Of a DNA stretch of 64,000 nt, positions 9,253-18,803 are shown in pieces. Both the position numbers and the translations under genes were made by a program. This DNA is from Aestuariibaculum sp. M13. GTDB lineage: Bacteria; Bacteroidota; Bacteroidia; Flavobacteriales; Flavobacteriaceae. The stretch is taken from NCBI RefSeq assembly GCF_024723255.1, contig NZ_JANIAC010000004.1, forward strand, positions 62,001 to 126,000, written 5' to 3'. The notes under the pieces are model-generated. The model did not search any database. It was not told where the DNA came from and was given only the letters and a program-made list of their open reading frames with translations. Position 1 is the first letter of the stretch. Every line of letters begins with the position of its first letter.

Positions 9253-10693
9253 AAGAAAACATATGTTACACTATAAAAAAATAGGGTTGCTGGGTGCTAT
9301 CGTTTTAACCAGTCTGTATTCTTGTGTGCCGACTATCGAGGTCATGAAAGAACGAAAGGATGTGCCGGAACAATTCGAAAATCAATCTTTAGATACGACT
9401 AATACCGCCGATGTTCATTGGCAGGACTATTTTACCGACCCGCATTTGTATGCCTTAATTGAAACGGCATTACAGAATAATCAGGAGTTGAATATTACCT
9501 TACAGGAAATTGAAATTGCCCGTAATGAAGTGAAAGCTAAAAAAGGAGAGTATTTGCCTTTTGTAGATTTTAAAGCTGGTGCTGAAGTTGAAAAAGTTGG
9601 ACGTTATACCAGTCAGGGTGCGAATGACGCTAATACAGATATCAGACCGGGAGAGGAATTTCCTGAGCCTTTACCGAATTACGGTTTGGCGCTTCAGGCG
9701 CGTTGGGAACTTGACGTTTGGAAAAAGTTGCGCAATGCAAAAAAGGCAACCTACCAGCGTTATATTGCTTCGGTTGAAGGCCGAAACTTTTTGGTGACAA
9801 ATCTGATTTCTGAAATCGCCAATTCCTATTATGAATTGCTGGCTTTAGATAATCAATTACGCATTGTTGAAGAAAATATCAAAATTCAATCTAACGCCTT
9901 AAATATTGTAAAACTTCAAAAGCAGGCGGCTCGCGTTACCGAGTTAGCGGTGAAACGTTTTGAAGCCGAGGTGATGCACACCAGAAGTTTACAATTCGAT
10001 ATTAAACAGCAAATCGTGGAAACAGAAAACAATATAAACTTTTTGGTGGGTAGATTTCCGCAGACGGTTATTAGAAGTTCGGACTCGTTTTACGATTTAA
10101 TCCCTGAACATTTAGCGGTTGGTGTGCCTGCGCAATTGTTGGAAAATCGCCCGGATATCCGTCAGGCGGAAATGGAGCTGGAAGCAGCGAAGCTGGATAT
10201 AAAAGTGGCTAAAGCCAGATTTTATCCGTCGCTTGGTATCTCGGCAGGGGTAGGCTTGGAAGCTTTTAAACCATCGCTGTTAACCGAAACTCCAGAGTCG
10301 TTATTGTATTCGGTGGTTGGTGATATTGCAGGGCCACTTATTAATAGAAATGAAATAAAAGCGGCGTATTATAATGCCAGCGCAAAGCAAATACAAGCAG
10401 TATTTAATTATGAAAGAACGGTGTTGAACGCGTATCTAGAAGTTGCTAATCAGCTCTCTAAAATTAGTAATCTTGACAAAAGCTACGATTTGAAATCGCA
10501 GAAAGTAGATGCGCTTACCCGTTCTATCGAAATTTCGAATACCTTGTTTAAGTCGGCAAGAGCAGATTATTTAGAAGTGTTGTTAACTCAAAGAGAAGCA
10601 TTAGAGTCTAAATTTGAGTTGGTTGAAACTAAAAAGGAGCAAATGAATGCGATGGTTAATATGTATCGTGCTTTAGGAGGTGGTTGGGATTAA
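9242..10693 (+). CDS. Outer-membrane efflux lipoprotein, NodT/OprM family
   Basis: The 483-residue TolC-like outer-membrane factor has a lipobox within LTSLYSCVPTIEV (Cys near residue 28). The family pattern VHWQDYFTDPHLYALIETAL is followed by two outer-membrane efflux repeats with long helices (ISEIANSYYELLALDNQLRIVEENI, then VPAQLLENRPDIRQAEMELEAAKLDIKVAKARFYPSLGISA). It completes the tripartite pump with the two genes upstream. The start overlaps the transporter stop. A second Met at residue 8 is possible. A strong terminator lies 30 nt after the stop. Confidence 0.95.
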   Translation: MNNKRKHMLHYKKIGLLGAIVLTSLYSCVPTIEVMKERKDVPEQFENQSLDTTNTADVHWQDYFTDPHLYALIETALQNNQELNITLQEIEIARNEVKAKKGEYLPFVDFKAGAEVEKVGRYTSQGANDANTDIRPGEEFPEPLPNYGLALQARWELDVWKKLRNAKKATYQRYIASVEGRNFLVTNLISEIANSYYELLALDNQLRIVEENIKIQSNALNIVKLQKQAARVTELAVKRFEAEVMHTRSLQFDIKQQIVETENNINFLVGRFPQTVIRSSDSFYDLIPEHLAVGVPAQLLENRPDIRQAEMELEAAKLDIKVAKARFYPSLGISAGVGLEAFKPSLLTETPESLLYSVVGDIAGPLINRNEIKAAYYNASAKQIQAVFNYERTVLNAYLEVANQLSKISNLDKSYDLKSQKVDALTRSIEISNTLFKSARADYLEVLLTQREALESKFELVETKKEQMNAMVNMYRALGGGWD

Positions 10694-10722
10694 GCCTCTC
10701 CTGGTTTTAGTGTTTTGATGAG

Positions 10723-10756
10723 AAAACCCCAAAGGACTTAGTCTTTTGGGGTTTTT
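10723..10756. terminator. Bidirectional terminator between efflux operon and lipoprotein gene
   Basis: AAAACCCCAAAGGAC (10723-10737) pairs with GTCTTTTGGGGTTTT (10741-10755) with one wobble. A T-run on the plus strand and an A-run upstream allow use from both sides. The flanking genes converge. Confidence 0.9.
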
Positions 10757-10767
10757 GATTAAAACTA

Positions 10768-11298
10768 TTATTGGTTTGTTAAATAGTATTCTACATTTAT
10801 GATTTCCATTGTACTTGCACTTCCATAAATTAATGATTCTTCCTTGTCAAAAGTGAGCGTACAGGAAGAATTAGCATCAATGCTATAGCAATGATTTGCT
10901 GCATTTGAAGCATAGTAATTGCCAGAAGTATATTCAACGTTATCAGATTTTATCGTTAATACAGCAATACCTTCCACAGGAAAATTATTTGGGTTATTAA
11001 GTTTGATTTCAAACTGAAGTCTAGAGGTGTCATTGCCAGTATCAGGGGTGTAATTGAAACTAATAATCTCATATGTGAAGTTTTCTAATATTGGCGCATT
11101 AACTTCAATAGGTTCTGGGTCGGGAGTGTCACAAGGAACTTCCATGGTTGTTTCGTAATAATAAGATTGATTATTTACGAAATAAACATTATTTACGGTT
11201 ATAGTTTTGGTACAATCATCATCTTTGGAATTGTCACAACTATAAGTGAGAATTAAGTAAGTGCATGCGAGAAGATATTTAATCGTTTTTATTAGCAT
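10768..11298 (-). CDS. Small predicted lipoprotein of unknown function
   Basis: The 176-residue minus-strand product has signal MLIKTIKYLLACTYLILTYSC with the lipid-modified Cys at about residue 21, followed by an acidic DNSKDDD. The rest looks like an immunoglobulin-like beta-sandwich: a proline-rich linker (PCDTPDPEPIEVNAP) and strands such as LQFEIKLNNPNNFPVEGIAVLTIKSDN. I do not recognise a named family. The ATG at 11298 is preferred over an in-frame TTG two codons earlier. Its own terminator sequence is the hairpin shared with the efflux operon. Confidence 0.7.
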   Translation of the reverse strand: MLIKTIKYLLACTYLILTYSCDNSKDDDCTKTITVNNVYFVNNQSYYYETTMEVPCDTPDPEPIEVNAPILENFTYEIISFNYTPDTGNDTSRLQFEIKLNNPNNFPVEGIAVLTIKSDNVEYTSGNYYASNAANHCYSIDANSSCTLTFDKEESLIYGSASTMEIINVEYYLTNQ

Positions 11299-11347
11299 GT
11301 TCAATAAAATTTAAGGCTTATCATTAATAAATGAGGTTTAAAAGAAA

Positions 11348-11375
11348 ACCCCAAATAATAAAAGTTATTTGGGGT
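11348..11375 (-). terminator. Hairpin terminator between lipoprotein and M1 peptidase genes
   Basis: ACCCCAAATAA (11348-11358) pairs perfectly with TTATTTGGGGT (11365-11375). On the minus strand the stem is followed by a T-rich run, placing it as the terminator of the peptidase gene. Confidence 0.85.
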
Positions 11376-11397
11376 CAAAATTATAAATTATTACTGT

Positions 11398-13626
11398 TTA
11401 TTTTTGAGTTTTCTTCTCTTTAAAACTATCAAAATCCGATGGAGTTTCTGTTTTAGGGAAACTGTTATTGCTCATATCGGTATCGGCAAATTCAAAATTA
11501 GGATCTAAATTCACCGTGCTTACTTCTTTGTCTTTTAAAAAGGTTTTAGTCACTTCATATTCGTTAAGTCTCCAGATATCGGCAGGTAATTTGTCGGTTT
11601 CTTTTGAGCCATCGGTATATACCCACTCAATAGTTACAGGCATGATTAAACCACCAATATTTTTTATAGTGATTTCATAAATGTTTTTGCCTTGTAATTG
11701 TTTACGCATTTCGGTTTCGTCCAGTCTGGATAAAAATCCACCGTAAGCATTATCAGGTGTATCGGTCATGGTAATCACTTCTGGTCCGTTTGAAAAATCT
11801 TTTGGGTTTTCAGCAGTGCTTTCCCCTTCAATTTTCACGGATTTCTTTTTCTGCTGATCTTCAATGTTCAGGTTTTCTTCGTAAACTTTATACCATTTTA
11901 CATTGCTTAATTCCATGTCAACATGATCCACAGTGAAAAACCAGCCTCTAAAAAACCAATCTAAATCGGTAGCTGTAGCATCTTCAAGTGTTCTGAATAA
12001 ATCGCCTGGATTTGGGTGTTTGTATTTCCAGCGATTAGCATATTCTTTAAATGCCTGGTCGAATAATTCTTTGCCAATAATTGATTCGCGAAGCATTTGT
12101 AATCCTACCGTTGGTTTTTGGTAAAAGTTGTTTCCAAATTGGGTTAATAATTCGTTATCTGAAGTGGTCATGATTGGGCGTAAAATATTTTTATCGCCAC
12201 TCATAAACGGCACAATGCTTTTTGGTGTGGTATAACTGAATTGAGGGTAGCGTTCTTCAATAGTACGCTGGTGGATAAACGTGTTTAAACCTTCGTCCAT
12301 CCACATCCATTTACGCTCATCTGAACTTACAATCATCGGGAACCAGTTATGTCCCACTTCGTGAACAATGGTGCCAATCATTCCTTTTATAGCGCCGTCA
12401 CTCATTTTGCCATCTTTTGGGCGACCACCATTAAAGCTAATCATTGGGAATTCCATACCAATATTAGAAGTGTTCACCGAAATAGCTACTGGATATGGGT
12501 AGTCAAAAGTGGCTTCAGAATACACTTCCAAAGCATTTTTTATCGCTTTTGTAGATTCTTCTTCCCATACCGGAAGGCCTTCTTCAGGAAAGTAAGACAT
12601 CGCCATTACTGTATTGGTTGGTAATTTAACGGCCTGAGCATCCCATATAAACTTTCTTGAAGATGCAAATGAAAAATCTCTTACGTTTTCAGCATGGAAT
12701 TTCCATGTTTTCGTTTTTGAGCTTTTTGTTTTTTTATTAGCGGCAGCTTCTTCCTGAGTGATGATTAAAACAGGTTTATCGAACGATTTTTTGGCATCAT
12801 CAAAGCGTTTTCTTTGTGTTTTTGTTAATACATTTTCACTATTTTGAAGTTCTCCAGTTGCTGCAACCACATGATCTTCAGGAACGGTAATTTCAACATC
12901 GTAATCACCAAACTCCAAAGCGAATTCACCTAGGCGTCTAAATTGTTGATTTTGCCAGCCTTCGGTATCGTTATAAACCGCCATTCTTGGAAACCAGTGC
13001 GCAATTAAATAAATGGTATTGTCATCTTCCGGGAAATATTCATAACCTTCACGACTTAACATATACATGCTTCTGTCGGTAATCGGGTAAGACCAGCCTA
13101 AAGAAAAACTCAAGCTTTCACCAGATTTTAAAGGTGTGTTTAAAAGAACCTTCATCATGGTGTTATTCACCAAGGCTTTAATTGTGTTTCCAGAAGTATC
13201 TTTTATGTATTTAATGGAATAACCTGCCGGGAAGTCAATAGCTCTGGTAAGGAATTGCATTTGTCGGCTGTTCATACCATCGGAAACACCACCTAAGGCA
13301 TCACCAAAATCAGGGTTTTCTTTTTTGTTGACGTTTTGTTCCAGTTGAAGCCATAAATAGGTTAGGTCGTCTGGTGAATTGTTGTAATACGTAATGGTTT
13401 CTTCTCCAGTTAAAACATTTGTTTTTTCATCTATTGAAGCTTTGATTTTGTAATCGGCTCGTTGTTGCCAGTATTCACGTCCGGGAGCGCCACTAGCGGT
13501 ACGGTAAGAGTTTGGTGGTGCAATCATATTATCGATTGGCTCAAATTTGCCTTGCCATGGTTTGGTTTGTGCCTGTGCAGAAAAAATGGCACAGACGGGC
13601 AATAGAAGTAAGTAATGTAAACGCAT
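11398..13626 (-). CDS. M1 family zinc metallopeptidase, exported
   Basis: The 742-residue protein has a signal peptide (MRLHYLLLLPVCAIFSAQAQ). It carries the M1 zinc site HEVGHNW starting near residue 421, with the third ligand Glu in WMWMDEGLNTF, 18 residues on (HExxH-x18-E). GMEFP just upstream corresponds to the GxMEN substrate-binding motif. The N-terminal half contains the beta-sandwich domain typical of M1 aminopeptidases. It probably degrades peptides in the periplasm or at the surface. The C-terminal 130 residues are polar and family-specific. It is a single-gene unit with its own terminator. Confidence 0.9.
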   Translation of the reverse strand: MRLHYLLLLPVCAIFSAQAQTKPWQGKFEPIDNMIAPPNSYRTASGAPGREYWQQRADYKIKASIDEKTNVLTGEETITYYNNSPDDLTYLWLQLEQNVNKKENPDFGDALGGVSDGMNSRQMQFLTRAIDFPAGYSIKYIKDTSGNTIKALVNNTMMKVLLNTPLKSGESLSFSLGWSYPITDRSMYMLSREGYEYFPEDDNTIYLIAHWFPRMAVYNDTEGWQNQQFRRLGEFALEFGDYDVEITVPEDHVVAATGELQNSENVLTKTQRKRFDDAKKSFDKPVLIITQEEAAANKKTKSSKTKTWKFHAENVRDFSFASSRKFIWDAQAVKLPTNTVMAMSYFPEEGLPVWEEESTKAIKNALEVYSEATFDYPYPVAISVNTSNIGMEFPMISFNGGRPKDGKMSDGAIKGMIGTIVHEVGHNWFPMIVSSDERKWMWMDEGLNTFIHQRTIEERYPQFSYTTPKSIVPFMSGDKNILRPIMTTSDNELLTQFGNNFYQKPTVGLQMLRESIIGKELFDQAFKEYANRWKYKHPNPGDLFRTLEDATATDLDWFFRGWFFTVDHVDMELSNVKWYKVYEENLNIEDQQKKKSVKIEGESTAENPKDFSNGPEVITMTDTPDNAYGGFLSRLDETEMRKQLQGKNIYEITIKNIGGLIMPVTIEWVYTDGSKETDKLPADIWRLNEYEVTKTFLKDKEVSTVNLDPNFEFADTDMSNNSFPKTETPSDFDSFKEKKTQK

Positions 13627-13825
13627 AAATATTTAAAGTTAGTCACAATAGAAGGACAAGATAATAAATAGTTTGAGTCGAGTTGTTAAAACAGGCCGAG
13701 AATTGCATTATACTTGGAATAAGTGGGGTTTTCCCGTAAAATTATACAGATATAATTTGATTTGGAATTTAAAGAAAATGAGTTCAAACGTTTAACCTTA
13801 AATTATGATTATAAATCCTAAGCTT

Positions 13826-13859
13826 TTGTTGTTAAATGCATAAGTGTTCAGTACATTTG
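13826..13859 (+). promoter_or_regulatory. Promoter of the pyrophosphatase gene
   Basis: The -7 box TACATTTG (13852-13859) matches TAnnTTTG exactly. A TTG at 13829-13831 (20-nt spacer) or 13826-13828 (23-nt spacer) supplies the -33 element. Its position rules out the upstream in-frame ATG at 13844 as the start of ppa. Confidence 0.65.
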
Positions 13860-13879
13860 CACGACCAAATACGAATATA

Positions 13880-14404
13880 ATGAGCAACGAACAAGTAACA
13901 TTTGATGTTTTAATAGAAATCCCAAAGGGTAGTAGAAATAAATACGAATACGATTTTACATTACACAAAATCCGTTTTGATCGCATGTTGTTTTCATCGA
14001 TGATGTATCCGGGTGATTACGGTTTTATTCCTGAAACCTTAGCACTAGATCAAGACCCTTTAGATATTTTAGTTTTAGGGCATCAGCCGACTTTCCCAAT
14101 GGTAGTTATGGAGGTAAGACCAATTGGTGTTTTCTATATGACTGATGAGAAAGGTCCGGATGAAAAAGTTATTTGTGTTCCTGTATCAGATCCAATCTGG
14201 AGTAAAAAGATGGATATTAGCGATATTAACCCACACCGTTTAAAAGAAATCGAGCATTTCTTCCAGGTATATAAAGACTTAGAGAAGAAAAAAGTAGATA
14301 CAGGTGGATGGGGTAATGCAGACGATGCGGTTAGAATTTACCAGGAGTGTGTGAAGCGTTATGAAGAAAGCGACCACAAGAAAAAAAGAACCTTTACAAT
14401 CTAA
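13880..14404 (+). CDS. ppa: Inorganic pyrophosphatase, soluble family I
   Basis: The 174-residue cytoplasmic enzyme hydrolyses diphosphate to phosphate. Family I active-site patterns are present: EIPKGSRNKYEYD (catalytic Lys/Glu/Tyr), MMYPGDYGFIPET, and the metal-binding DQDPLDILVLG. The length is normal for bacterial family I enzymes. The ATG encoding MSNEQVTFDVLIEIPKG is chosen because an upstream in-frame ATG lies inside the promoter. A hairpin terminator follows, and the next gene encodes a membrane pyrophosphatase, so both ways of removing diphosphate sit side by side. Confidence 0.95.
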   Translation: MSNEQVTFDVLIEIPKGSRNKYEYDFTLHKIRFDRMLFSSMMYPGDYGFIPETLALDQDPLDILVLGHQPTFPMVVMEVRPIGVFYMTDEKGPDEKVICVPVSDPIWSKKMDISDINPHRLKEIEHFFQVYKDLEKKKVDTGGWGNADDAVRIYQECVKRYEESDHKKKRTFTI

Positions 14405-14438
14405 ATTCACAGATTAATAAAATATTGTAAAATGAATG

Positions 14439-14468
14439 AGCCATCTTTAACAAAAGGTGGCTTTTTTT
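14439..14468 (+). terminator. Terminator after ppa
   Basis: AGCCATCTTT (14439-14448) pairs with AAAGGTGGCT (14453-14462) with one wobble, followed by a T-run to 14468. Confidence 0.85.
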
Positions 14469-14535
14469 ATCACTTATATTTTCCTATTTTTAGCAGTAAT
14501 AAAAAAATATATTAACATAAAACCAATAAACTAAT

Positions 14536-16917
14536 ATGGAATTAATAGTGAACTTTTTACCGCTTTTCGGAGTGTTGGCATTAGCATTTGTATTTATTAA
14601 AAGTGCCTGGGTGTCCAAGCAGGATCAGGGCAATGAAAAAATGATTAAAATTGCTAAAAATATAGCCGATGGGGCTATGTCGTTCCTTAAAGCCGAATAT
14701 AAAATTTTATCAATATTTGTTATTGCCGTAGCCGTTTTATTGTATTTTAAAGGAAGTGCCGAAGCAGGCTCTAACGGTATGGTTGCAGTATCATTTATTG
14801 TGGGCGCTATTTGTTCTGCGTTAGCAGGTTTTATAGGAATGAAAGTAGCTACCAAAGCCAATGTAAGAACTACAAGTGCCGCGAGAGTATCCTTAGGGAA
14901 AGCACTTGAGGTGGCTTTTGCTGGTGGTGCTGTTATGGGACTTGGTGTTGTGGGCTTAGGTGTACTTGGATTAAGCGGCCTTTTCATGATTTATAGCGAA
15001 ATGGGCTGGGGCATCAACGAAGTGCTTAATGTGCTTTCCGGATTTTCTCTTGGAGCTTCGTCAATTGCATTATTTGCACGTGTAGGCGGTGGAATTTACA
15101 CCAAAGCTGCCGATGTAGGTGCCGATTTAGTAGGGAAGGTGGAAGCAGGTATCCCTGAAGATCACCCGTTAAACCCAGCAACCATTGCCGATAACGTTGG
15201 AGATAACGTAGGAGATGTTGCCGGAATGGGAGCCGATTTATTTGAGTCTTATGTGGGATCTATTATCGGAACCATGGTACTGGGTGCTTTTATTATAACG
15301 CCCGATTTTAACGGACTTGGAGCTGTTTATTTACCGTTGGTATTAGCAGCTGTAGGTATTATTATGTCTATTATAGGTACTTTCTTTGTAAAAGTTAAAG
15401 ACGGCGGGAATCCACAAACGGCTTTAAATATTGGTGAGTTCGGCTCAGCAGGGTTAATGGTTGTTGCCTCTTATTTTATTATTAATACCATGATTCCAAC
15501 GGGAACCGAAGGTTTGCCAAATGGAGCAATGGGAGTCTTTATCGCTGTAATTGCTGGGTTAATAGCTGGTTTAGCAGTAGGTAAGGTAACTGAATATTAT
15601 ACAGGAACAGGGAAAGCACCAGTAAATTCCATTGTTAAGCAATCTGAAACAGGTTCTGCAACTAATATTATTGCCGGATTAGGTATTGGGATGATGTCTA
15701 CAGCAATTCCAATTATTTTAATTGCTGCGGCTATTTTAGTGTCGCATTATTTTGCAGGATTATATGGTATCGCTATTGCGGCTGTGGGGATGTTAGCAAA
15801 CACAGGAATTCAGTTAGCAGTTGATGCTTACGGACCTATTTCTGATAATGCTGGAGGTATTGCTGAAATGGCTGAATTACCAAGTGAAGTTCGTGAGCGT
15901 ACTGATAAATTAGATGCAGTTGGAAATACTACAGCAGCCATTGGAAAGGGATTTGCGATTGCTTCGGCAGCTTTAACAGCTTTGGCGTTATTTGCAGCCT
16001 TTATGAAAACAGCAAATGTAACGGCTATCGATGTGTCGCAACCAGATATTATGGCGGGATTACTTGTAGGAGGAATGTTGCCTTTTGTGTTTTCAGCTTT
16101 ATCGATGAATGCTGTTGGACGTGCAGCCATGGCTATGATTGAAGAAGTTCGTCGTCAGTTTAGAGATATTCCGAAGCTAAAAGCAGCTTTAGAAGTGATG
16201 CGTAAATACGATTCAGATATGAGCAAAGCTTCAGAAGCCGACAGAAAAATATTTGATGAAGCCGATGGCGTTGCAGAATACGAAAAATGTGTGGCTATTT
16301 CAACACAAGCGTCGATAAGAGAAATGGTATTGCCAGGACTTTTGGCGATTGCCGTACCTGTAGCTATCGGATTTATTGGAGGAGCAGAAATGTTAGGCGG
16401 TTTATTAGCTGGAGTGACGACTTGTGGTGTGCTTATGGCGATTTTTCAGTCTAATGCGGGTGGTGCCTGGGATAACGCTAAAAAAACTATTGAAGAGCAA
16501 GGAAGAAAAGGAACTGATGCGCATAAAGCGGCAGTGGTAGGAGATACGGTTGGAGATCCGTTTAAAGATACTTCAGGTCCTTCATTAAATATTTTGTTAA
16601 AATTAATGTCGGTGGTAGCTTTAGTTATTGCTCCAAGTATTGCCTTATCTGTTGATGAAGAAACGGCTTATGCTGCGAATCAGGTAGAGGTTGCTAAAGA
16701 AATAAAAGTAAATATGACTAAGAACGATGATGGTACTGTAAAAGCAATAGTAACTACGGTAACGACTTCTAATGGAGAAACATCAACATCGTATGATACT
16801 TTTGAGGGAGCAGAAGATGAAGTGAAGTCTAGTGTTGAAGCTTTAGGTGAAAAATCAGGTGATCATATTGTTGTGAAAAAAGTTGCTAAAGAAGTAGAGG
16901 TTGAAATAGGAGATTAA
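14536..16917 (+). CDS. hppA: Membrane-bound ion-translocating pyrophosphatase, K+-dependent type
   Basis: The 793-residue polytopic pump couples diphosphate hydrolysis to H+ or Na+ export. The diagnostic catalytic loop is intact at about 192-240 ([36 protein letters not shown]). The second-half motif [10 protein letters not shown] (463-472) has Ala at 467 and Gly at 470, the residues found in the K+-dependent subfamily; K+-independent enzymes carry Lys and Thr there. H+ versus Na+ specificity cannot be assigned safely by eye. An 88-residue hydrophilic tail (about 706-793, Thr/Glu/Lys/Val-rich) extends beyond the last membrane helix. Given the known topology it would lie outside the cytoplasm. 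A terminator follows. Confidence 0.95.
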   Translation: MELIVNFLPLFGVLALAFVFIKSAWVSKQDQGNEKMIKIAKNIADGAMSFLKAEYKILSIFVIAVAVLLYFKGSAEAGSNGMVAVSFIVGAICSALAGFIGMKVATKANVRTTSAARVSLGKALEVAFAGGAVMGLGVVGLGVLGLSGLFMIYSEMGWGINEVLNVLSGFSLGASSIALFARVGGGIYTKAADVGADLVGKVEAGIPEDHPLNPATIADNVGDNVGDVAGMGADLFESYVGSIIGTMVLGAFIITPDFNGLGAVYLPLVLAAVGIIMSIIGTFFVKVKDGGNPQTALNIGEFGSAGLMVVASYFIINTMIPTGTEGLPNGAMGVFIAVIAGLIAGLAVGKVTEYYTGTGKAPVNSIVKQSETGSATNIIAGLGIGMMSTAIPIILIAAAILVSHYFAGLYGIAIAAVGMLANTGIQLAVDAYGPISDNAGGIAEMAELPSEVRERTDKLDAVGNTTAAIGKGFAIASAALTALALFAAFMKTANVTAIDVSQPDIMAGLLVGGMLPFVFSALSMNAVGRAAMAMIEEVRRQFRDIPKLKAALEVMRKYDSDMSKASEADRKIFDEADGVAEYEKCVAISTQASIREMVLPGLLAIAVPVAIGFIGGAEMLGGLLAGVTTCGVLMAIFQSNAGGAWDNAKKTIEEQGRKGTDAHKAAVVGDTVGDPFKDTSGPSLNILLKLMSVVALVIAPSIALSVDEETAYAANQVEVAKEIKVNMTKNDDGTVKAIVTTVTTSNGETSTSYDTFEGAEDEVKSSVEALGEKSGDHIVVKKVAKEVEVEIGD

Positions 16918-16939
16918 ATTTCAACTTATAATAAATAAT

Positions 16940-16968
16940 AAAAGCCGCATGTTTAATGCGGCTTTTTT
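16940..16968 (+). terminator. Terminator after hppA
   Basis: AAAAGCCGCAT (16940-16950) pairs perfectly with ATGCGGCTTTT (16956-16966), and the T-run continues to 16968. Confidence 0.9.
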
Positions 16969-17136
16969 ATTGCTTTTTATTTAACCGAAAACGTTATCGT
17001 TCTGTGCATTTTTTCGAGGTTTCATTTTTATGCTGAAAATGCAATATTTCTATCCTTAATATTGATTTTTGAAAATATTATTAGCTAAAATATGAGTACC
17101 TTTATTCATAGTTTTTAATGTGAAATCGATTAACCT

Positions 17137-18729
17137 ATGAAGACGAAATTTTCAGAAATACCTGAACAATATAGAATTACCTCATTAATCCATCAAAATA
17201 GTTATTTAGTTTCCGGTGAACTAAAAGAATGGCACGGAGAAACGGCAGAAGTTTTTTCTACTATTTCTTCTAACGAAGATTATAAGCCTACCTTGTTAGG
17301 AACAGTACCTCAATTAGGTGAAAAGGAAGCTGCAGAATCTCTTAATTCTGCTTTAGAAGCTTTCGATAAAGGTCAGGGGTTATGGCCAACAATGAAAGTG
17401 ATTGATAGAATTGCTTGCATGACCAAGTTTGTCGAGCAGATGAAGACCAAGCGTGAAGAAATTGTAAAACTTTTAATGTGGGAAATAGGTAAAAACCTGC
17501 CAGATTCTCAAAAGGAGTTCGACAGAACTGTAGATTATATTTACGATACCATTGAAGCTTATAAACAAATTGATCGCGATTCTGCAAAGTTTGAGAAGAG
17601 CGAGGGTGTTTATGCTCATATTCGTCGTGGACCATTAGGAGTGGTGTTATGTTTAGGGCCTTATAATTATCCGTTAAACGAAACATTTTCATTGCTTATT
17701 CCTGCGTTAATCATGGGGAATACGGTGATTTTTAAACCTGCAAAACACGGTGTGTTATTAATAAGTCCGCTGTTAGAAGCTTTTCAAAGTAGTTTCCCAA
17801 AAGGCGTAGTTAATATTGTGTATGGTCGCGGACGTACTTTGGCAACGCCAATCATGCAATCTGGAAAAATTGATGTTTTGGCGTTAATTGGTAACAGTAA
17901 ATCGGCTAACGCTTTACAATCGCAACACCCTAAAGGGAATAGGTTACGTATGGTTTTAGGGTTGGAAGCCAAGAATCCGGCGATTATTTTACCAGATGCC
18001 GATTTAGATTTAGCAGTAGAAGAGTGTATTGCTGGAACATTATCTTTTAACGGGCAACGTTGTACGGCGCTAAAAGTAGTATATGTTCATGAATCAGTAG
18101 CTGAAGAGTTTAATAGACGTTTTTCCTATAAAGTGGATCAATTAAAATTTGGAAATCCTTGGGAAGCTGGTGTTAAATTAACCCCTTTACCGGAAGTTGA
18201 AAAACCAGCTTACATCCAGGAATTAATTGATGATGCTTTAGAGAAAGGAGCGACTATTTTAAATGAAAAGGGCGGGGAAACAACAGAAAATTTTATTTAT
18301 CCTGCTGTACTTTATCCTGTAAATAAGGAGATGCGTGTATATCAGGAAGAACAATTTGGACCAGTAATTCCAGTGATATCATTTTCAGATATAGAAGAAC
18401 CTTTAGATGATATGGCAGAATCGAACTATGGGCAACAAGTGAGTTTGTTTGGTAAAAATGTACATACGTTAGCGCCGCTTATTGATACTTTGGTAAATTT
18501 AGTTTGTCGTGTGAATTTAAACAGTTCTTGCCAACGCGGACCAGACGTTTATCCGTTTACAGGAAGAAAAGATTCGGCTTATGGAACATTAAGTGTACAT
18601 GATGCGTTACGTTCATTCTCTATTAGAACCTTTGTGGCCTCAAAAGATAATGATTACAACAGAGCCATTTTAAATGAACTTTTGGATAAAAAGGTGTCTA
18701 ATTTTATTAGTACGGATTATATCCTTTAA
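17137..18729 (+). CDS. gapN: NADP-dependent non-phosphorylating glyceraldehyde-3-phosphate dehydrogenase
   Basis: The 530-residue aldehyde dehydrogenase-fold protein is of the GapN type. It oxidises glyceraldehyde 3-phosphate directly to 3-phosphoglycerate, yielding NADPH without ATP. The GapN pattern [11 protein letters not shown], the FKPAK cofactor loop, the general-base Glu within LGLEAKNP (near residue 276) and the catalytic Cys in FNGQRCTAL (residue 309) are all visible. Other aldehyde dehydrogenases are less likely because of the NYPLNE signature and the length. It forms its own unit between two terminators, next to the pyrophosphatases, which fits an NADPH and diphosphate-economy neighbourhood (inference). 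Confidence 0.88.
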   Translation: MKTKFSEIPEQYRITSLIHQNSYLVSGELKEWHGETAEVFSTISSNEDYKPTLLGTVPQLGEKEAAESLNSALEAFDKGQGLWPTMKVIDRIACMTKFVEQMKTKREEIVKLLMWEIGKNLPDSQKEFDRTVDYIYDTIEAYKQIDRDSAKFEKSEGVYAHIRRGPLGVVLCLGPYNYPLNETFSLLIPALIMGNTVIFKPAKHGVLLISPLLEAFQSSFPKGVVNIVYGRGRTLATPIMQSGKIDVLALIGNSKSANALQSQHPKGNRLRMVLGLEAKNPAIILPDADLDLAVEECIAGTLSFNGQRCTALKVVYVHESVAEEFNRRFSYKVDQLKFGNPWEAGVKLTPLPEVEKPAYIQELIDDALEKGATILNEKGGETTENFIYPAVLYPVNKEMRVYQEEQFGPVIPVISFSDIEEPLDDMAESNYGQQVSLFGKNVHTLAPLIDTLVNLVCRVNLNSSCQRGPDVYPFTGRKDSAYGTLSVHDALRSFSIRTFVASKDNDYNRAILNELLDKKVSNFISTDYIL

Positions 18730-18750
18730 ATTGAAAATAATTTAGTTGAT

Positions 18751-18786
18751 AAAAAAAATCGAGGGTTGAAGCCCTCGATTTTTTTT
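18751..18786. terminator. Bidirectional terminator between gapN and fucosidase gene
   Basis: A perfect 15-bp stem (18751-18765 with 18772-18786) has a GC core CGAGGG/CCCTCG and A/T ends giving U-runs in both directions. The flanking genes converge. Confidence 0.92.
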
Positions 18787-18803
18787 GTGTGTAGAATATT
18801 GTT

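Noticed and set aside
15828-16130. 100-codon minus-strand open frame within hppA
   Set aside because: Ala/Pro-rich shadow of the conserved transporter frame, with no start context or family pattern.
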